Positions 37,401-52,400 of a stretch of 64,000 bases of DNA are shown here, piece after piece. Numbering within the stretch: the first letter of the stretch is position 1; each line of letters begins with the position of its first letter. Source of the stretch: Strix aluco (lineage: Eukaryota; Chordata; Aves; Strigiformes; Strigidae); the NCBI RefSeq assembly GCF_031877795.1, contig NC_133933.1, positions 3,904,632 through 3,968,631 on the forward strand, in the 5' to 3' direction. The notes beneath the pieces were generated by a model. That model was not told where the DNA came from, did not search any database, and saw only the letters and a list, made by a program, of their open reading frames with translations. The position numbers and the translations under genes are program-made.

Positions 37401-40400
37401 ATTTGGCTCCCCAGGGCAGGACTTGGCTGGTGAAGGACCAGCCAACACAACCAGGAGACCAGTGGGTCCACGTGAACACCTCAGAAAATCAGCAGGTGAA
37501 GGAATTTGGCTGGGGAAATCCTCAGCTGCCCCTGAGGAGATGAGCAGAGGGTGAAAGTGTTCCAGGGGAGGGGGACACACACCAGTGGGACAACAGAGCT
37601 GAGCAGATAAGACACTCTGCAGCAAAAAAAGGCTTACCTGTCCCCCTCTCCCTTCACAAAATCATCATGGAAACCGGGAGGTTTTTCATCAAGGACGCAT
37701 TAGGAAAGAGTCACAACTGGGCTTTGATTCTCCTCCCTTTCATTTTCTTTTCACTTGTGCAGCTTTCCCACACCAAATGAAGCAACATGAGTGATGACTG
37801 GAATTTTGGGGTTTTCCTTCAGCCTGAACACATATTTTTTCATTTTCCTTTACTTCTTTCTTTTCTGCCAGTTGAGAACTTCTCAAATCCCTTTCACCTT
37901 TGGAAAAGGCATGGGGTAGCACGACAAGGAAAAGGAAAAAGGAAAAAACCTGTAATTTAACCACTCTGTACCTTTTCCAAAGGTGAAAGGGATTTGAAAG
38001 GAGAAAAAGGGAGAGTTTCTTTATGCCTTTAAGCTGTTCTGTAACTCTGTCATTTTTCAGAAGTCTCTGAAGAATATTAAAAGGGAAAAACAACTCTAGA
38101 ACAACCGTCAGTGAACTGCAAACAGCAACAGGGGGTTTTCAAAAAAGGATGAGAAAGGAGAAATAAAAGAGAAGACTGGAAAAAGTTTCTTAAAGACTTT
38201 CCAATTTCTAAACATTTAACTGACAATAATACACTATCTGAAATTGCTCTTCTAGATTTCCATGCAGGGTGCTGCAGCCAAGGAGAGGGTGCCTAGGTAG
38301 CTTGAAGAAACATGAACCCTCGTGTGTTTTTTTGAAGGGGAGGCTGTGTCTAACTCAAAATATGATGTGACATACATAGAGAAGTGGAGACAGATTACTG
38401 CTCATGGGTTAAGACACACACATGTATTTACGGGTTTCTCCTCCAGCTGCCATGTGTTCAGAGAAAGCAAACAAGAAGCCAAAAGGTAGAGAAAACCAGA
38501 CTATTGGTGCATATTGGCACCAGTACTTACAGTTGCAGGGACCCCATCAAGCTGTCGTGCTCCATGATTTGACACCAGGATACCATTTATCCCAATCTTT
38601 ACAGCTTCTTTAGCATCATCAGCTAGGAAAAAAAACCCAAAAAACCAAACAAGATATGTCCTTCCATAACTGGGATCTCATTGTCACCGTCATGAAGGAA
38701 ATTTTAGCATCACTTAAACATTGCCAGCTAATTCAAAGCCACCCGAGGGCTTCATCCTTCCAAAGCCCCATCTCAACACAGAAAAAAGTTTTATCTTTAA
38801 GCAATAAGACCGGAAAAGTCATTTGGAATGTTGAAGCAGAATGTTTTACCACTTTGGATTAGCAGCCACTTTGGTTGCTAGCCTTTATTTTCTCTACCAT
38901 GTCCCACAACCCATCACTAAGAAATTATTTTGCTAAATTATTTTCTCCCAGCCAGAATTATCAGCATGATTACAGTAATAGCCCATACTTAATGAAACCA
39001 CTTCACTGTGTTCAGTGCTCTTTTGACAGAATGGAAATCCAGCTTTCCTTTCAGTAGCATACAACCTCGATCAGAGTTAGACTTTACAACGAACAGAGCA
39101 CGTTCAATCTCCCTGGCTGCATCTGATTTCAGCTCTTACTGCTGTGACTGAAGGCTACCAACTGACTGGTGAGCAGTGGCTCTGGTCCCTACCTACTGAA
39201 CATCGAGGTAAACACACCCGGCAGCACAGCCACACAAACCATCTGACAGCTCCAGGTATTTCTATTAAGCAGTTGCTTAAATAAGCTGTCTTGGTTGCTG
39301 GGTTCCTAACCATGCATGAGGAAGAGAAGGTTTTTCCCCTTTGCTTGCTTTTGGGTCTGGTTTTGGCAAATCTTCCCTATTTAGCACAAAAATACAAACG
39401 TGCATCCCACCATATTCCATATCAGCGAGGCAGATGCTTGCTATTAAAAAGTAACGCAATTTTATGCAGTACTACAGAAATTTCCCCATCATTTCCTTCT
39501 CTGGTGCCTCTGTAAGAAAGGACGCCTTGCCTCCCCCAGGGGAAATGGCAGAGCTACGCACCCCTGAGGATTCCTTTCGCGACGATGGGCAGCGAGGTCA
39601 GCCCTCGAAGCCATTTGATGTCCTCCCAGTTGACACTTGCATCAATCGCCTCAGCTACGTACACAGCCAGTCCGCTATTTTCGCCGAAGTCTTTCCCTGA
39701 GGAGAATGCCAGGTCGTTGCTTGAAAAGTTTTTTAATCTAAACCAACAAAAGACATAGAAAAATAGTCACAAATCAGTCCCTAATACCAACATTCAATAT
39801 ACCTGTGTTAAAGCTTTGCCGGACTGCAGGACAGGAGCAAAAAAAGCCCATCACTGCATGTCAGATCACAGTCCTTACTAAGCCGAAACCTTCAGCTGGC
39901 AAAGCGCTTGATAACATTGGTGCAACTTTCTCTGCCCAAGGCAACAGTCCCAGTTATTTCAAAAGAACTAGGATAAAGTCCAAAATCTAAATGTTCACCA
40001 TCAAATCTGCAATCAGGAGGAAAACCCAGCAGTGAGAGCACTACTCTGGGCTCAAGCATCTGTCCTCCCGTAGACCTCCCACGTGACATTGGGCACAACA
40101 CTTAACCACTCCTTTTGCCTCCATAAAATAGGAACAACGGTATCTGCCAGCAGCAGTGTGAGGTTAAATGCATCAGAGGCTGTGGACATTCAGACCCTAG
40201 AGTTGTACAGGCTGCATGTGAGAAGAGAACATCAATCTTACTTGACACAACCCAGGACCTGCTGAAGTCAAAAGGTGCACCTCTACTTAACAGTAAAAAT
40301 CCCCTTAGCTTTCATGCAGCAAATTTGGTTTTGCTTTTTTTTTTTTTTTTCTCAAATCCAGGGGATTCAGCTAGTGGAGGAATAGTGGATCACGTAGGTG

Positions 40401-43400
40401 GGAGGAGAGAAGAAAGAAGGGAAATTTTGTTAAGCTCCATGAATTTTCAGGATCTGCATGAAGCCTTGCAAAGAATTCAGAATTTTCATCTGTCCAACAA
40501 GGCCAACATCCAGTCAGTTCACCTTCTGTCTTTTTGCCTGTTTCCTTGTAAATTGTGGGGGTGGGGAATGAAGTTCATATAAAATATTAGCTATTACTTG
40601 CTCTTTAGCACCAAGTCAACCTTACCAGTTCTAGGAACTGAATGGCAAGTGACAGCCCCTGCACCAAAGAGTTCACAGACTTACTAGACAAAGCAGAAGG
40701 GAAAAGTAGGGAAAACAGAGAAATTCAGGCTGTGTTTGTATTGGAAAGCTGAAGCAGCCCAAGTGCTCACAATCATTAAACCACCATTGGTGACACCAGT
40801 ACCGCCAAGGACACCCACATCCCCCCCAAGGCTGACCGCTCTTCTTCAGAAACCGTCTCTCATTGCACATTGCGTTATTTTATACTCATATTCCACATTT
40901 TGGGAAATGCACGGGGTGTTTTGCACGGAAACTGGCTCCTTTCACTGTCGCTTTCATGCCTGCAACAAGCAGCATTTCACATGGCTTTTCTGTTCAACTT
41001 CAGGCCCAGAAGAAAATGAGAAAGGAGCAGGCGCTCAGCAAGATCCAGCTTTTCAGCTGTTGGTTTGTGGAGGGTGGGGTACCCAGAGAAAAACAGAACC
41101 ATGGATAAGATTATATAAATAACTGTTGTTTTTCTTGGCCTGTGAAATGCAGATCAACACTTGAATGAATGTTGCCTTACATACATTTCTGAGCACAATG
41201 CCACCTTGTTGTTGCTTTGAAACTTTGTTGAAAACCTGAAGCCAAGAAAAAGTTATCACATAACTGAGCAGAGCCCCGCGCTAGGAGAGTTTCACCGCCG
41301 ACTCTGCAACAAAACACTGTCCAAGTGTCATTCTGAAATCTGAAGTGATTAATTCAAACCTTTAAAGATTATTGCAACTTCATATTATTTCATATGGTTC
41401 ACTCCAACAAAACGTTGTTGCTGTTCCATCAGCGGGGTCAAAGTGTTTCAGAAAGGCTCTATCGCTTTCCTTGAATATTTTTGGGTTATTTGACTCACAT
41501 TCAAAAACTCTTTAACCCCAGGTCTTAAAATGATACTGCCCCTAAAAAAAGCTATTTAAAGATTTATTCTTTTTTAGGTAAAATGACAGTGTGTATTGAC
41601 AATGTTTTGTCAATCACAGATCTATAGCAGGATTACTATATGGGGCATATCCGTACCAGTGTACTATATTTTCATCTTAGATGTGTCCAGGATTTTTTGT
41701 TTTCTGGTGCTTTCCTCATAAGACTGTTCTTCAACACAGAAATCATAGGCAGAGTTCTGTCAACCTTCATCATATCATCTATTAGCTTCAAGTACAAGCA
41801 TATGGGGGAGATCCAACACCCCAAGCTCTGGAGGGTTTTTTTTGCCTGCAAGGTGAAGAATCAGATTCATTGCACAGTCCCATGGCTTAACTTTCAATTT
41901 GAAAATTATGAAAAAGACTGACCTGAGGATGTGATATTATATTTCTTGATATGTACATGTTACATATGGTATGTACATAGTATAACATAACAGTCTTAGG
42001 AGACATAGGAAGAGCACTTCAGATCCATTGATAATATTCAAAACTAGCTTTCACTCAGAACTCAAATCAAAGTTAATCTGTTTCAAAATACGTTCAACTA
42101 TCCTTTATTTTTTATTTTTGTGTTCATTTGCAGCCTCTGAATAAGAGCAAACACAGCAGTCCTAATATATGCTGTGGCAGACTACGGCCACTACCAAGAC
42201 TTCCTTGCAAGATTCTCTCAAGATTTTTATCTCCATTTTGCAAACCCAAGTTCTGGATATTCCATCCACTAAGTACTCTTCCAGCCAGTCCGTGGCTGCT
42301 AACACTGTGCCAGCACTTTGGCATATGTTTATCAGGGTGGTCTCTACAGTCTACCAGTTTATATTTGCAAAAGGCTAGTGATATCCGTGTCCTTACAACA
42401 CCACTGGGTAGCTCTGTTAAAATTAAATGCCGCAGAGGCCCTGCAGTAGAGAGGAACTAGAATTAGTGCTGAAGTCAATCATGAGACAACAAATTCTTCC
42501 AAGATACAGAAAATGTCCCAAAACACACTTGAAGTTAGAAATTGCCCTCGTGGAGAACTTAGAAAGACTGATACCCGTGTGTTTCTCAAGTTGAGTAAAA
42601 GAAGAGTTGAAGTTGCTTGGAAAGGGGCTCTGTGGTTGGTAGCAACATGGCCCTGGACCCCAGAGCAGTGTCATAGGATAACATAGGTTAGAAGGGACCA
42701 TAACACCATTTGGAAGGGACCTTTGCTCCACTTATTTCAGGCCCCCATTCAGAGCACAGCCAACTCTGCAGCTAGATCCAAGTTCAAAGGCAGAGCAGGG
42801 TGCGCACGGGGCTGCGTCCAGCTGAGTTTTGAAGGCATCCAAGGATATATTGACAGATGTACAAAGAAATACCCCATCGCTCTAGCTTCATCGCCTGCAG
42901 CCTCGTGTTGCCTGGCACACAGAGCCTTCCACAATCTGCAAAGAGCCAAGAAAGCTTAGTTTTGACCCAAAGCAGATCACAGCCCAAGCGCAGCAAGAGA
43001 TATGTGCTCAGTTCCCAGATATTATCGCCCAGTACAGTGTGTGGCACCTGGAAGAAATTCCTTGTGCCACAGACAAGTTTCTGACACAGCAGGTCATAGT
43101 GACCATGGCACTGCCACACGCCCACACCACACCCCATCATCAAGCATCTACCTGAGGTGGGGAGGAAGCTGGAACTTGTTGCGCACATCGTCGAAGCGTC
43201 TGCCGAGGAACGGTGTGTCCACCGTCACGAAGATCCCTTTGTAGCCTGCTCTCTCCGCACGCTTCACGAGGGATTTGGTAACCTCCCGGTCCTTGTACAC
43301 GTAAAGCTGCAGCCAGTGAAGGCCAGCTGGAGCTGCTTCAGCCACTTCTTCAATGGAAGAGGTGGCCCAGGAGCTCAGCATCATCCCTGTCCCCATTGCC

Positions 43401-46400
43401 TGGCAGGCTGGAGGAACACAAGGTTATATTTGAGATTATCCAAACCAGAGACTTCTCTAAACAGGAGCACTTGGCTCACCAGAGTGTGTTGGTGCACTTA
43501 ATTTCATCCTGCCTTTCCTCAGTGTTAATGCATTTTCAGCCTTCGAGGGGATGCTACGTTAATAGCAGTTACTAACAGCGGTGGGCTGCTGCGAGCGCTT
43601 TACGGCTTATTTTCTCTCTTTATAGGCAAATTTCTGGTGACTGCTGTCTGCATGCTCTTTGGGATGATCCCTGCTCCAATACTGGAAATAAAAAGATATT
43701 ATGATCAAACTAAGCCTAACCCATATTAATAATTCTTTATCCTATGGGGAAGCCTGTTTATAAGCCCCTAGCGTCTGGCTTGTCAGAAACTCACCACTTG
43801 TCAGAAATTTTGGCACATACATTCAAGGACATATATGCACATGCAGTTTTAAATAATCGAAAAAAATATATATGTGTGTGTGTATATATATACATATATA
43901 AGGCTTCCAACTTTCTGAACACTGCCACATTGCTGCAGATCGGTGTTTCGGGTCTGTCATTCTCGACATTGCTCTTCAGTCCTCCTCACCACTACCGCAC
44001 GCGCTCCCTTGAGCATTTTGATCATGGCATTTTGGCTGCTTTCTCCCACCCCCAAAATTTTCACTAGCATTAAGCCTATGTTTCTTGATGTGCTCTTCTA
44101 GTAAATGCCTGTTGTCATCCCTACAGGGGTATTTCGGGGTTTAATAAAAACAGAAGGACACAGTCCAGCAGAAAACCTCTTTTAAAGACTCAAGGGGGAA
44201 GCTCCACTGTTCTTTGCTTCAACACTTTGGCTGTCTGTCTCATGACCTGAAGGAAAGGAACGCCACATCCATTGTGTGATCCCACACATAAAGCTTGACA
44301 CTTCCACCAGTAAAAAAAAAAAAAAAAAAAAAGTTCTGATCTTACTGAGAGTTGGAGAAACACATCCCAAGTGGCAGTCCTGACCAGAACACCCCAAAAG
44401 TAGATACAAATATGAGCAGGTACAACAGACAAGTGGTCCCCAAAGTCTTCGCTGGGGCCAAAGGGATGGGTTCTCATGCCCAATGTGTTTTGACCTCTCC
44501 TCCTTTACCTTCAAAAAGCTGTGGAGTGAAATCACCCCCAAGGTATGGGCAGCCCCAAGGTTAAATGTCATTGAACAATCCCAGATGGGGTCAAGCAGCC
44601 GGAGGCTCTGTGCTGGCTGCCTCCCCCGGGGTGATTTCCAACCCAGGCTGCACTACAAACCAGCTAACCTCATACAATTATACTTTTATGAATCTATCAG
44701 TTATGCTTTTTGGAGCAATCTGTCACTTAATGTAAAATAAAGGAAAACACACTGTAAAGCTAAAAAATATTATATAAAGCCTTATTTTTCTTGGTCTACT
44801 GCAGTATGCATATTTTTAATGTAAATGGACCTCTGTTTCAAAACGTCATCTCCAGCCCATCGAGGAATTAAAAATTGGTCTTTATGACAACATTTTGTTA
44901 AATAAGGATTACAAGTCTCTTAGAGTGGAAACTTATGAACAGCTTATTCAAATAAATTGGTTACGCCCTCCCAGGGCCACTATGCAGCTTTCAATCATTG
45001 GAAATACAGTAGCAATGACCCAAAACTCTCTACGTTGTAGTCATTTCATTTCTCCCCTTAAAATTACTGAAAATAGTTCCCTCTCACAGATTAAGTACCT
45101 AGAAATTAGCTTCTTCCGAAGAACCTATACATACTTTGAATGCTTAAAGTCCTGTTAAAATCAGCTGTGGTGGGTTATCTCAAATCCCGTAAGTGATTTG
45201 CCAAATCAAGTCTATTAAGTGATGCTAAGAAATAAGGGATCCACATTCCTGTTGCTCTGTCAAATACGAGTTCATGAATGAGAGGGAGGGTTGCTAACCC
45301 AGCAATTGCAAAACCCTCAGATCAGATAAGGGAAAAATGTAAATGTTATGGTTCAATCTGCCTTTAGGTATCCATTTATTTCCATGCTTTCTTTTATTCT
45401 CAAGTCTACTTCTACAGCCCTACGGACACAAGAATAGTTGCAAAAATAAAAATTAAAATAGAAACTGCGCAATAAAATATATCCCTTGAGTAGAAGATTT
45501 AAAACCCAAAATACCACCATATCCTTTCGACTTATCTGCATATGTAGCAATAGAGAAAATAATGCTTTAATCTTATTTCAGATCAGATTTAAGCGGTTTG
45601 GTTCAATCAGAGTTCAACTATCCCAAACTGGGTTAGGGCATTTTCACAAAAGCATACTCACAAAACTTGCCTCATCTGTCCTGTAAAGTTAACGGCTCTC
45701 TGGTAAAGCACCAGCTCAACACGCGTATTTCGGATCTGCACAGCCAAATTCAAAGTTCACACACAGAGAATTTTTCAAATTTTAGAGATTTCAAGTTCCA
45801 GTTTTGGTTGATCTGTGCTTTATCTTCATAATTTTAAAGCTTATTATGACAATTTTTTAGACTTTCAAAAACAGATGATGCATGGTCCTCAAGTGTTGCC
45901 AGGTTCTTTTTTTTTTTTTTTCCCTACCTCAAATCAGGTTTTGCTAAAAATATTCTCCCACTTCTTGCCCATTTAGCTGCAGTTGAAGAAAACAGAAGCA
46001 ATTCATTTCCTCCAACAAGTATATTTTACACTTCAATTTTGGGGTGCTGTAAGTATGTCTATTTATTATTACAAATCAGTACTACTAGATCCAGATTCCC
46101 ACGGGATGCTCTTGCAGCAATATGTGACATTTGCCAGAGTTTAAACATCAGGTTTTTGTAAACCAGCCTTTCCTCATGCCATTTCAGATTGCTTTTAGCC
46201 TTTTTTTTTTTTTTTTAATTTTTTTTGCCTCCCCAGGTCTTTTTATAATCCCGAGCATTGCCCAAAGCATACATTTACCTTTGTACACACTGCAGGCTCC
46301 CGTCGAGGTCACTGACAGTGCAGAGAGCGTGGCATTAGCTGCACACAGCAGGCTGGGGAAGTTTTCAATACCAGGACAATAAAGCTTTGAGTTGTTTGTA

Positions 46401-49400
46401 CCCCACCTTGTTTCAGGGCCAAATGCAACCAGAATTGGGTTATGGTGGGGTGCCTAGGAAAGGGGAGCATCACAGCCTTTGCTCCTCGGCTGCCTTGAGT
46501 GGGCACAGGTTTTTCAGCCCCACTGCTATCTGCTTGTACTTAGCCCAGGGAAGCCAGGAACAAGGACAAACCTCATCAGGGAACATAAACCTCTATAAAA
46601 TGGGACTTTCTTCATTCTTGGGGAATTCAACTAAAATATTTTACATATCAACAAATCAAGGCTGACCATGGCACAGCACCCACTTGGGAAGTCCACAGGA
46701 GAACAGAGCAATAACGTTTTTTAACCCTTTTCTTATCCTGAAACCTCAGAGTCTCCTTTCCCCATCTGATGGAGCATCACTTCATTAAGTGGCTTGGGAA
46801 GGGTACGGAGTTTGTCCCTGCGGGCAACCCAGAGGCAACATACTTCAGGAGAGGACACTGGAGAAGAGCCCAGTTTAAGCTTGCATATTTTGTCAGGGTT
46901 ACCTTGTATGGGAATGGGAACTTGCTGTTTTTCTCTAGCTGTGTAAATTCCCATCATTTCCCTTTTAGGGGCATCTCCAAAGCACAGCAGCCAGACTGCC
47001 CCAATGTGGTCATTTTTCCCTGAATCTACCAGTGAATCCACTGTCCCCAAGTCAGGGGCCAGAGGACGTTCCTTGGGATCAACACAATGTCCTTTTGGCA
47101 GGGTGGTATTTCTCAAGAGAAGTAGCTATGTTCTTGGAGCTGCATCTCCTAAGAAACAGTTGTTTAAAGTACTTAACATTACTCTCTTGACAAAACACAC
47201 TTGGCTGAGAAATCCCCTGCCCAGCCTTACCTCACTCACCGCTTACAAAATGCTGCGTGCGAGTTGTGCCTATAATGTTTTTGTTGACCCAATGCATTTT
47301 GTCAGCTGTGCAGGAAGGCTGGAGACAGAAAATGGGTCTGGCTGGTCTTGGAGGGCTGTCGTGCCACAGTGCCTGCCCACACTTGCATCAGAAAGTCCCC
47401 TGGACATGCTGGTCTCTGAGGGGAGTCAGGGCCAGGTCAGTCCAGGCCATGTTGTTGCACATGAATATTGTCCTCTCGATGACTCTGGAGTAGTAATACC
47501 TCAAAATTAACATTTTTTGTGGAACACCACATAGTTATCAGGTGGAAGATGGATGCAAAGTCCTGCTATTTTCACTGTGGCTGAGCACAAAAAGCAAGAA
47601 ACTGCAAAATCCCTCCCTCACAGTCACAAGAACGTCCAATGAGCACAAGAGACCTGAACTCAGATGTTCAGCAGCAAAGCAATCAAAAAGACCAGTAGAA
47701 GTCTGTTAAGAGCCAAAGGAACAAAGGTGTTGCTCCCTCTCTAGTGGAAATGATAGACCTGCCAGGAACTCAGCTAAAACAGGGGAAGAAAAAAAATATC
47801 TTTTCAGTCAATATTCCTATTCTCTATTTGGCAAAGCAAACTGTGCAGTCACATCGCAGGTGATGGTGAAACCCTTCTTGCGTCAGCAGTAACCCAGAAA
47901 GTCGTTTGAGAGCAATTGCAGAGGGTAAACATAAAATCGCCGGATCTGAGCAGCTAGGATTCAAAGTTTTCAAAAGATCTGGCCAAGAAAAGAGTCAAAC
48001 TGTTCCGCCTGACTTCAAGCAAGTCAGAGAGAAGTCAGGTATCGCAATAGCCCTTCTGGGTTAAAACAAGAGAACGTAAGGTAGTTGGGCACTAAGAGAG
48101 CATTATGTAATTAGCAGCATTATAAACACAATAGAAATCTCAATAAAATAATGCTACATATCTGTTTATAATCTATTAAGGTTTGAAAAGTATTGATACT
48201 TCTTGCTCAGCAGCTGGATGGTGCACCAGATTTTTTTCTTGGTGTACTTGAAGGTGGGTCCTATCTAGAGGAGCATGAGTAGCGCTGCACTGCCAGGGAG
48301 ATGACATGGGGATCACATCGGTTCGCAAGCACGGCCTGCAGTTGGGACAGCAAACAAATGTCTTTGCGTGGAGGAATAGTGAATCTTCTGATGGACAAGC
48401 AGAAAAAAAAAACCTTGTAGAATCAGAAATGTTCTGTTGAAAAGTGTTTAGAGAACAGCCCTTTGCTCTTTTAATGGTGGCTAAGATTATTCATCAAATC
48501 TGGCAAATATTTTTAGTTAAAGAGGTTGAAATTGGAGTGGGAAGGATGAGAAAAATTCACCTAAGTCAAAATGTCATGTGTTGATATTTTCAAAATGGAA
48601 ATGTTTTCTTCTGCGCTAACACTTTTGTTTCAAAACAGAACTATGGCTAAAAGCATTAGCTAGTAGGAAAATGAAATAAAACATTCTGGTTTGGATCAAA
48701 TTAAACATTTCAGTTAATCCAAAACAATTTTCCTCCCAATTTTTCAGTTTCTACTGAACAGAAAATCCATTATTTGGAAAATTGCCACATACACTGAGGA
48801 ACTACAACTAAAATGCTAGGGAATATACTTCAATAAAGACCTGGAGAGACTGGGACAACTGCCAAGGTCCATGAAATTGTTTCAAGGACAAGAGAGTTTT
48901 CTCTGTAAGGAAGGACTCCAGGTCCATTTAAATGTGACAAAGAAAACTGAAGAGCAACCTTATTGCAGCCTATATGGACAATATTTTTTCTTTTTTTTTT
49001 TTTTTTAAATCTAGCTAATAGAAGCATAAGTAAAACCAACATCTGGATTTGAAGCTGTACAAGTCTTGACCATGATTACAGCTTCTTCTGCTCAGAGTGG
49101 AGTTAGTTAACCCTTGGAATAACTTGTGTTGGGTGGTCTGTCACCAGCAACTTTTAAGGTTACAATTTAACATTTTTCCCCAAAAAGAGCCTTTACTATA
49201 GAAACAGAATTGTCAGTGAAGGTGTGTTTAAGGCAAGCTGCCACACTTTGCCCTGTTTCAGGTAAGATGCGTTCTCCTTTCCACCAGCTTGATTGCTGCA
49301 GGAGAGCATCCCTCAAGGAGCAGCAGCAGCGAGGGGTAGCAGCTCCCAAACCGCTGACAAGCCCCAAAGCAAGGGGTTGCGAGGGCAGTGAGTTTTACCT

Positions 49401-52400
49401 AACGAGACCTGACATGCCCTTGTCCTTAGAGAGGACGTTTACACCACGAGGTGCTGGCAAACCTCCTGGAAGAGCGGAGCAGTTCAAAGCAAAATGCTGT
49501 CGATTAAGGGAATTGCTTGAGGGGATCAGGCATCGCTCTCAAAATAGAAAAAGTTAGGGGAAGGAGTTGTTATTGCTACCTGCACTGCCCTGCTCTGCAG
49601 GTCAGGATGGTGTGAACCCAAGATCATCTCTTGAGGTTTAACCCCAACCAGGCAGACATGTGGCTTGTGGCAGTGCTGAGAGGTGCGCGGGCACACACAC
49701 GTGCACACTGCTGGTGCTCCGTGGGCAGCTGCCATGCCCCCCAACGCGAGCCAGGGCACTCACTGCTTCCCTGGCTGGGAAGGGGCAAGCCTCAGACCAC
49801 GCCGTGCTTTTCAAGGATTGTCACAACAGCAGAGGCACCACCCCACACGTTGCTTCCAAAACACCTGAGCCAAAAGTCAAGTTGACAAAAGATGCCAGGC
49901 TTTGCAAAAGCCACAAGACTATGGATCAGACTTTCTTGGCTTGTGTAAATTGGTGGAGCTGAAACAAAAGCTGATTTAAAGCAACCAACAATCTTCTCAC
50001 TTATATTTCAGAGGTATCGCAGAGTTTAAGAGAAGTTGGATGTAGCAAACCCCCTGATCCCGAATATCCCAAGTCTAAGGGAACCTTTAAGCCAAACAAG
50101 TACTTTACAGCTTATCCCTGTCATCTTATAAGGTCAAAGAAAAAGCTTGGCACTGAATGTCCCACTCCACCTCTAACAGAGCACAAAACCAAAGCCGGAT
50201 TTTTGCTACAAGAAACGCTAATGCAATACAGAGGGTGTGATTTTAATTACGCTCCGCTTTGAAAGTGATGAAAAATTTACCAACTCCCATGGATATGTTT
50301 ATCTGACCGCACATTCAAACTGTTGCCAGTACACCAAGCTCTCCTAGCTTGAAAACCCAAGAACATTAAATGCAATAGTCATATGTTAAAGTTCGAAAAT
50401 GTAAGTGCCCAAAAGTCAGGAAATTCCAAAATTAAGTTATCTACCACAACCATAACTCAGCGCTGGTAGTCAGCCTTATTGTACTACTCAACTTTACATG
50501 CCATTATAGATTTATGTCTTAAAACGTGGCCGGGCCATAGCATCAGTGGGAATTTTTGCTAAGGAACATGCTGAATTCTGTGTGTTTCAAATCTCGCTCT
50601 TAACATCGCATTAATATGTTTGCACTTAACAGTATAATGCTTCAGAGTTTCCTCCCAGCATAACCTGGGCCAGAAATAATCTGCAAGAGCTGCCAAAGGA
50701 CAGGGCAGCACCAAAGCGTCCCACCAGACCCGCTTCGCAAACCAATTCAAGGTATTCGAGCTCCATCGTGTGGAACGCGCCTGCACATACAATAGGCACA
50801 AAATCTTCGGCTTCCTAATAAATCTCTTGGGAAGGGGGGGGAGGAAAAAAAAAACCTATCCCCAAACATACTATAAAATTTGAGAAATCTGCTTTTATGG
50901 AGATTGCTGCCGGAGCTGTGCTGCAGCCCGTCACGGTGCACATCGCAGCAACACGGCTTTTTAACGAGACCTGAGGCCAGCTCCCACTGCAGGGCAGATA
51001 ATTAGACTCACTTCACACCAGCATTTGCTGCATTGGTCATGGAAACACTGTTGGATGAATAGCTCAACCATGCACAGGATTTTTTTTTTTTTTTTTAAAT
51101 ATTGCCTATTCAGGATTTTTATCCTTTTTCATTCAGTGCTGAGTACTGAAACACACAGACCGATCCAGTTTCCATGCAACAGGCACACCGTGTGACCTTC
51201 CTCAGATTTTATGTCATCCTGCAGCACGTGTTAAAGGAGTTAGAAGCCATTTCACATCTGAATTCTGGTTAACATCCCATTTCTTGTAGCCTTTTAGGCT
51301 GCAGCCTCCACGCTGGCAACATCTTCGTGCAGCATCTAGCCCAGAGGGGCCCTTATCTCCCTGGCTCCCTGGGATGCTCTCAGAGAGCTCTCTTCAAAGC
51401 AAATATTTTTTCCCAGCCAAGCAAAGACTTCTGAATTTCTAGAAGCAGTTCTGTAACAGGAAGAACGCTGCCGTGACAATATATGTAGTTACGTTTATAG
51501 AATGTATAGAGAGATATATAGATATAGTTTTCAATTTTGTATTTCTTACAAATGATTCCCCTCTTACATACTGCATTTCTCATCCCTGTTTCATCGCGAG
51601 GGAGAACCCGCAGACAAAACAGGCAAAGGAAAACAGTAAAAAACAAACCCAAAAATAGACCCAATTACTCTGAGCAGCAACTCAAACCTAACCTGGCCAC
51701 AGCATCAGGAGCAAGGAACCAAGGTGGCCTGCACCCCCAGCAGGCACAGGATTACTCTGCTCATCTCGAACTCACTGCGGGGGGCCCTTTGCATGGTTTA
51801 CCCTTAGCAGTAGCCGTCTCTCCGTCGGCATGAGCCATGCGCTGCATAGCAGTCGCTCCAACGCAGACTGGCATGCTGATTTTCTGCCCCAAGACTGAGG
51901 TTGACAGGTCCATCACCGACACATCCCTGAGCACCCGGGGGTACAACTTCCATCTACACAAAGAAAGAGAATAAAAAGCCAGCATCATCAGGGTTATTTA
52001 CAGTTCCCAATGGACAAGCGCAGATTTTCCTGCTGTCAAGAGAATCATGGTGAAAGCTGTGCTGGAGCTGGAACATCGTTGTGTGACCCAGAGCTGCAGC
52101 AGGACCCACGAAATGCACAAAGCCAGGAGAGAGTGGGCAAGGAGGGACCAAAGTCTGTGGAGCGTGAAAGAGGCAAAGAGCCTTTGAATATTATTGGTGG
52201 GTATCATTTGAAAGAAATGAGAGACTGCAAAATAATAACGTTCATGGTGAGTCTCAGCCTCCTTGAAAGCCCTGGGCAGAACTGGATGACAGCGGGCGTG
52301 CGGGAACAGGAGAAGTCATCAGCCCTCCTCAGTTATTCCTTCTATGGACTAGGGAGCCAAAAGACATGGGATTTTTGCATAAAACTAGCCTGGCCAGCAT

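Larger units (their letters stand above)
39738..43151 (-). other. HAO1: HAO1 intron 3 (3.4 kb)
   Basis: Non-coding. It carries a MIR-like fragment (about 40083-40170), a T16 tract (40335-40350) and a CR1-like fragment (about 42672-42880) ending some 270 bp before exon 3. Nothing else was recognised. Confidence 0.85.

Noticed and set aside
46733..47510. Overlapping ORFs of 127 (minus) and 168 (plus) codons in HAO1 intron 2
   Set aside because: Both strands are open at once and neither translation shows a domain; most likely chance.
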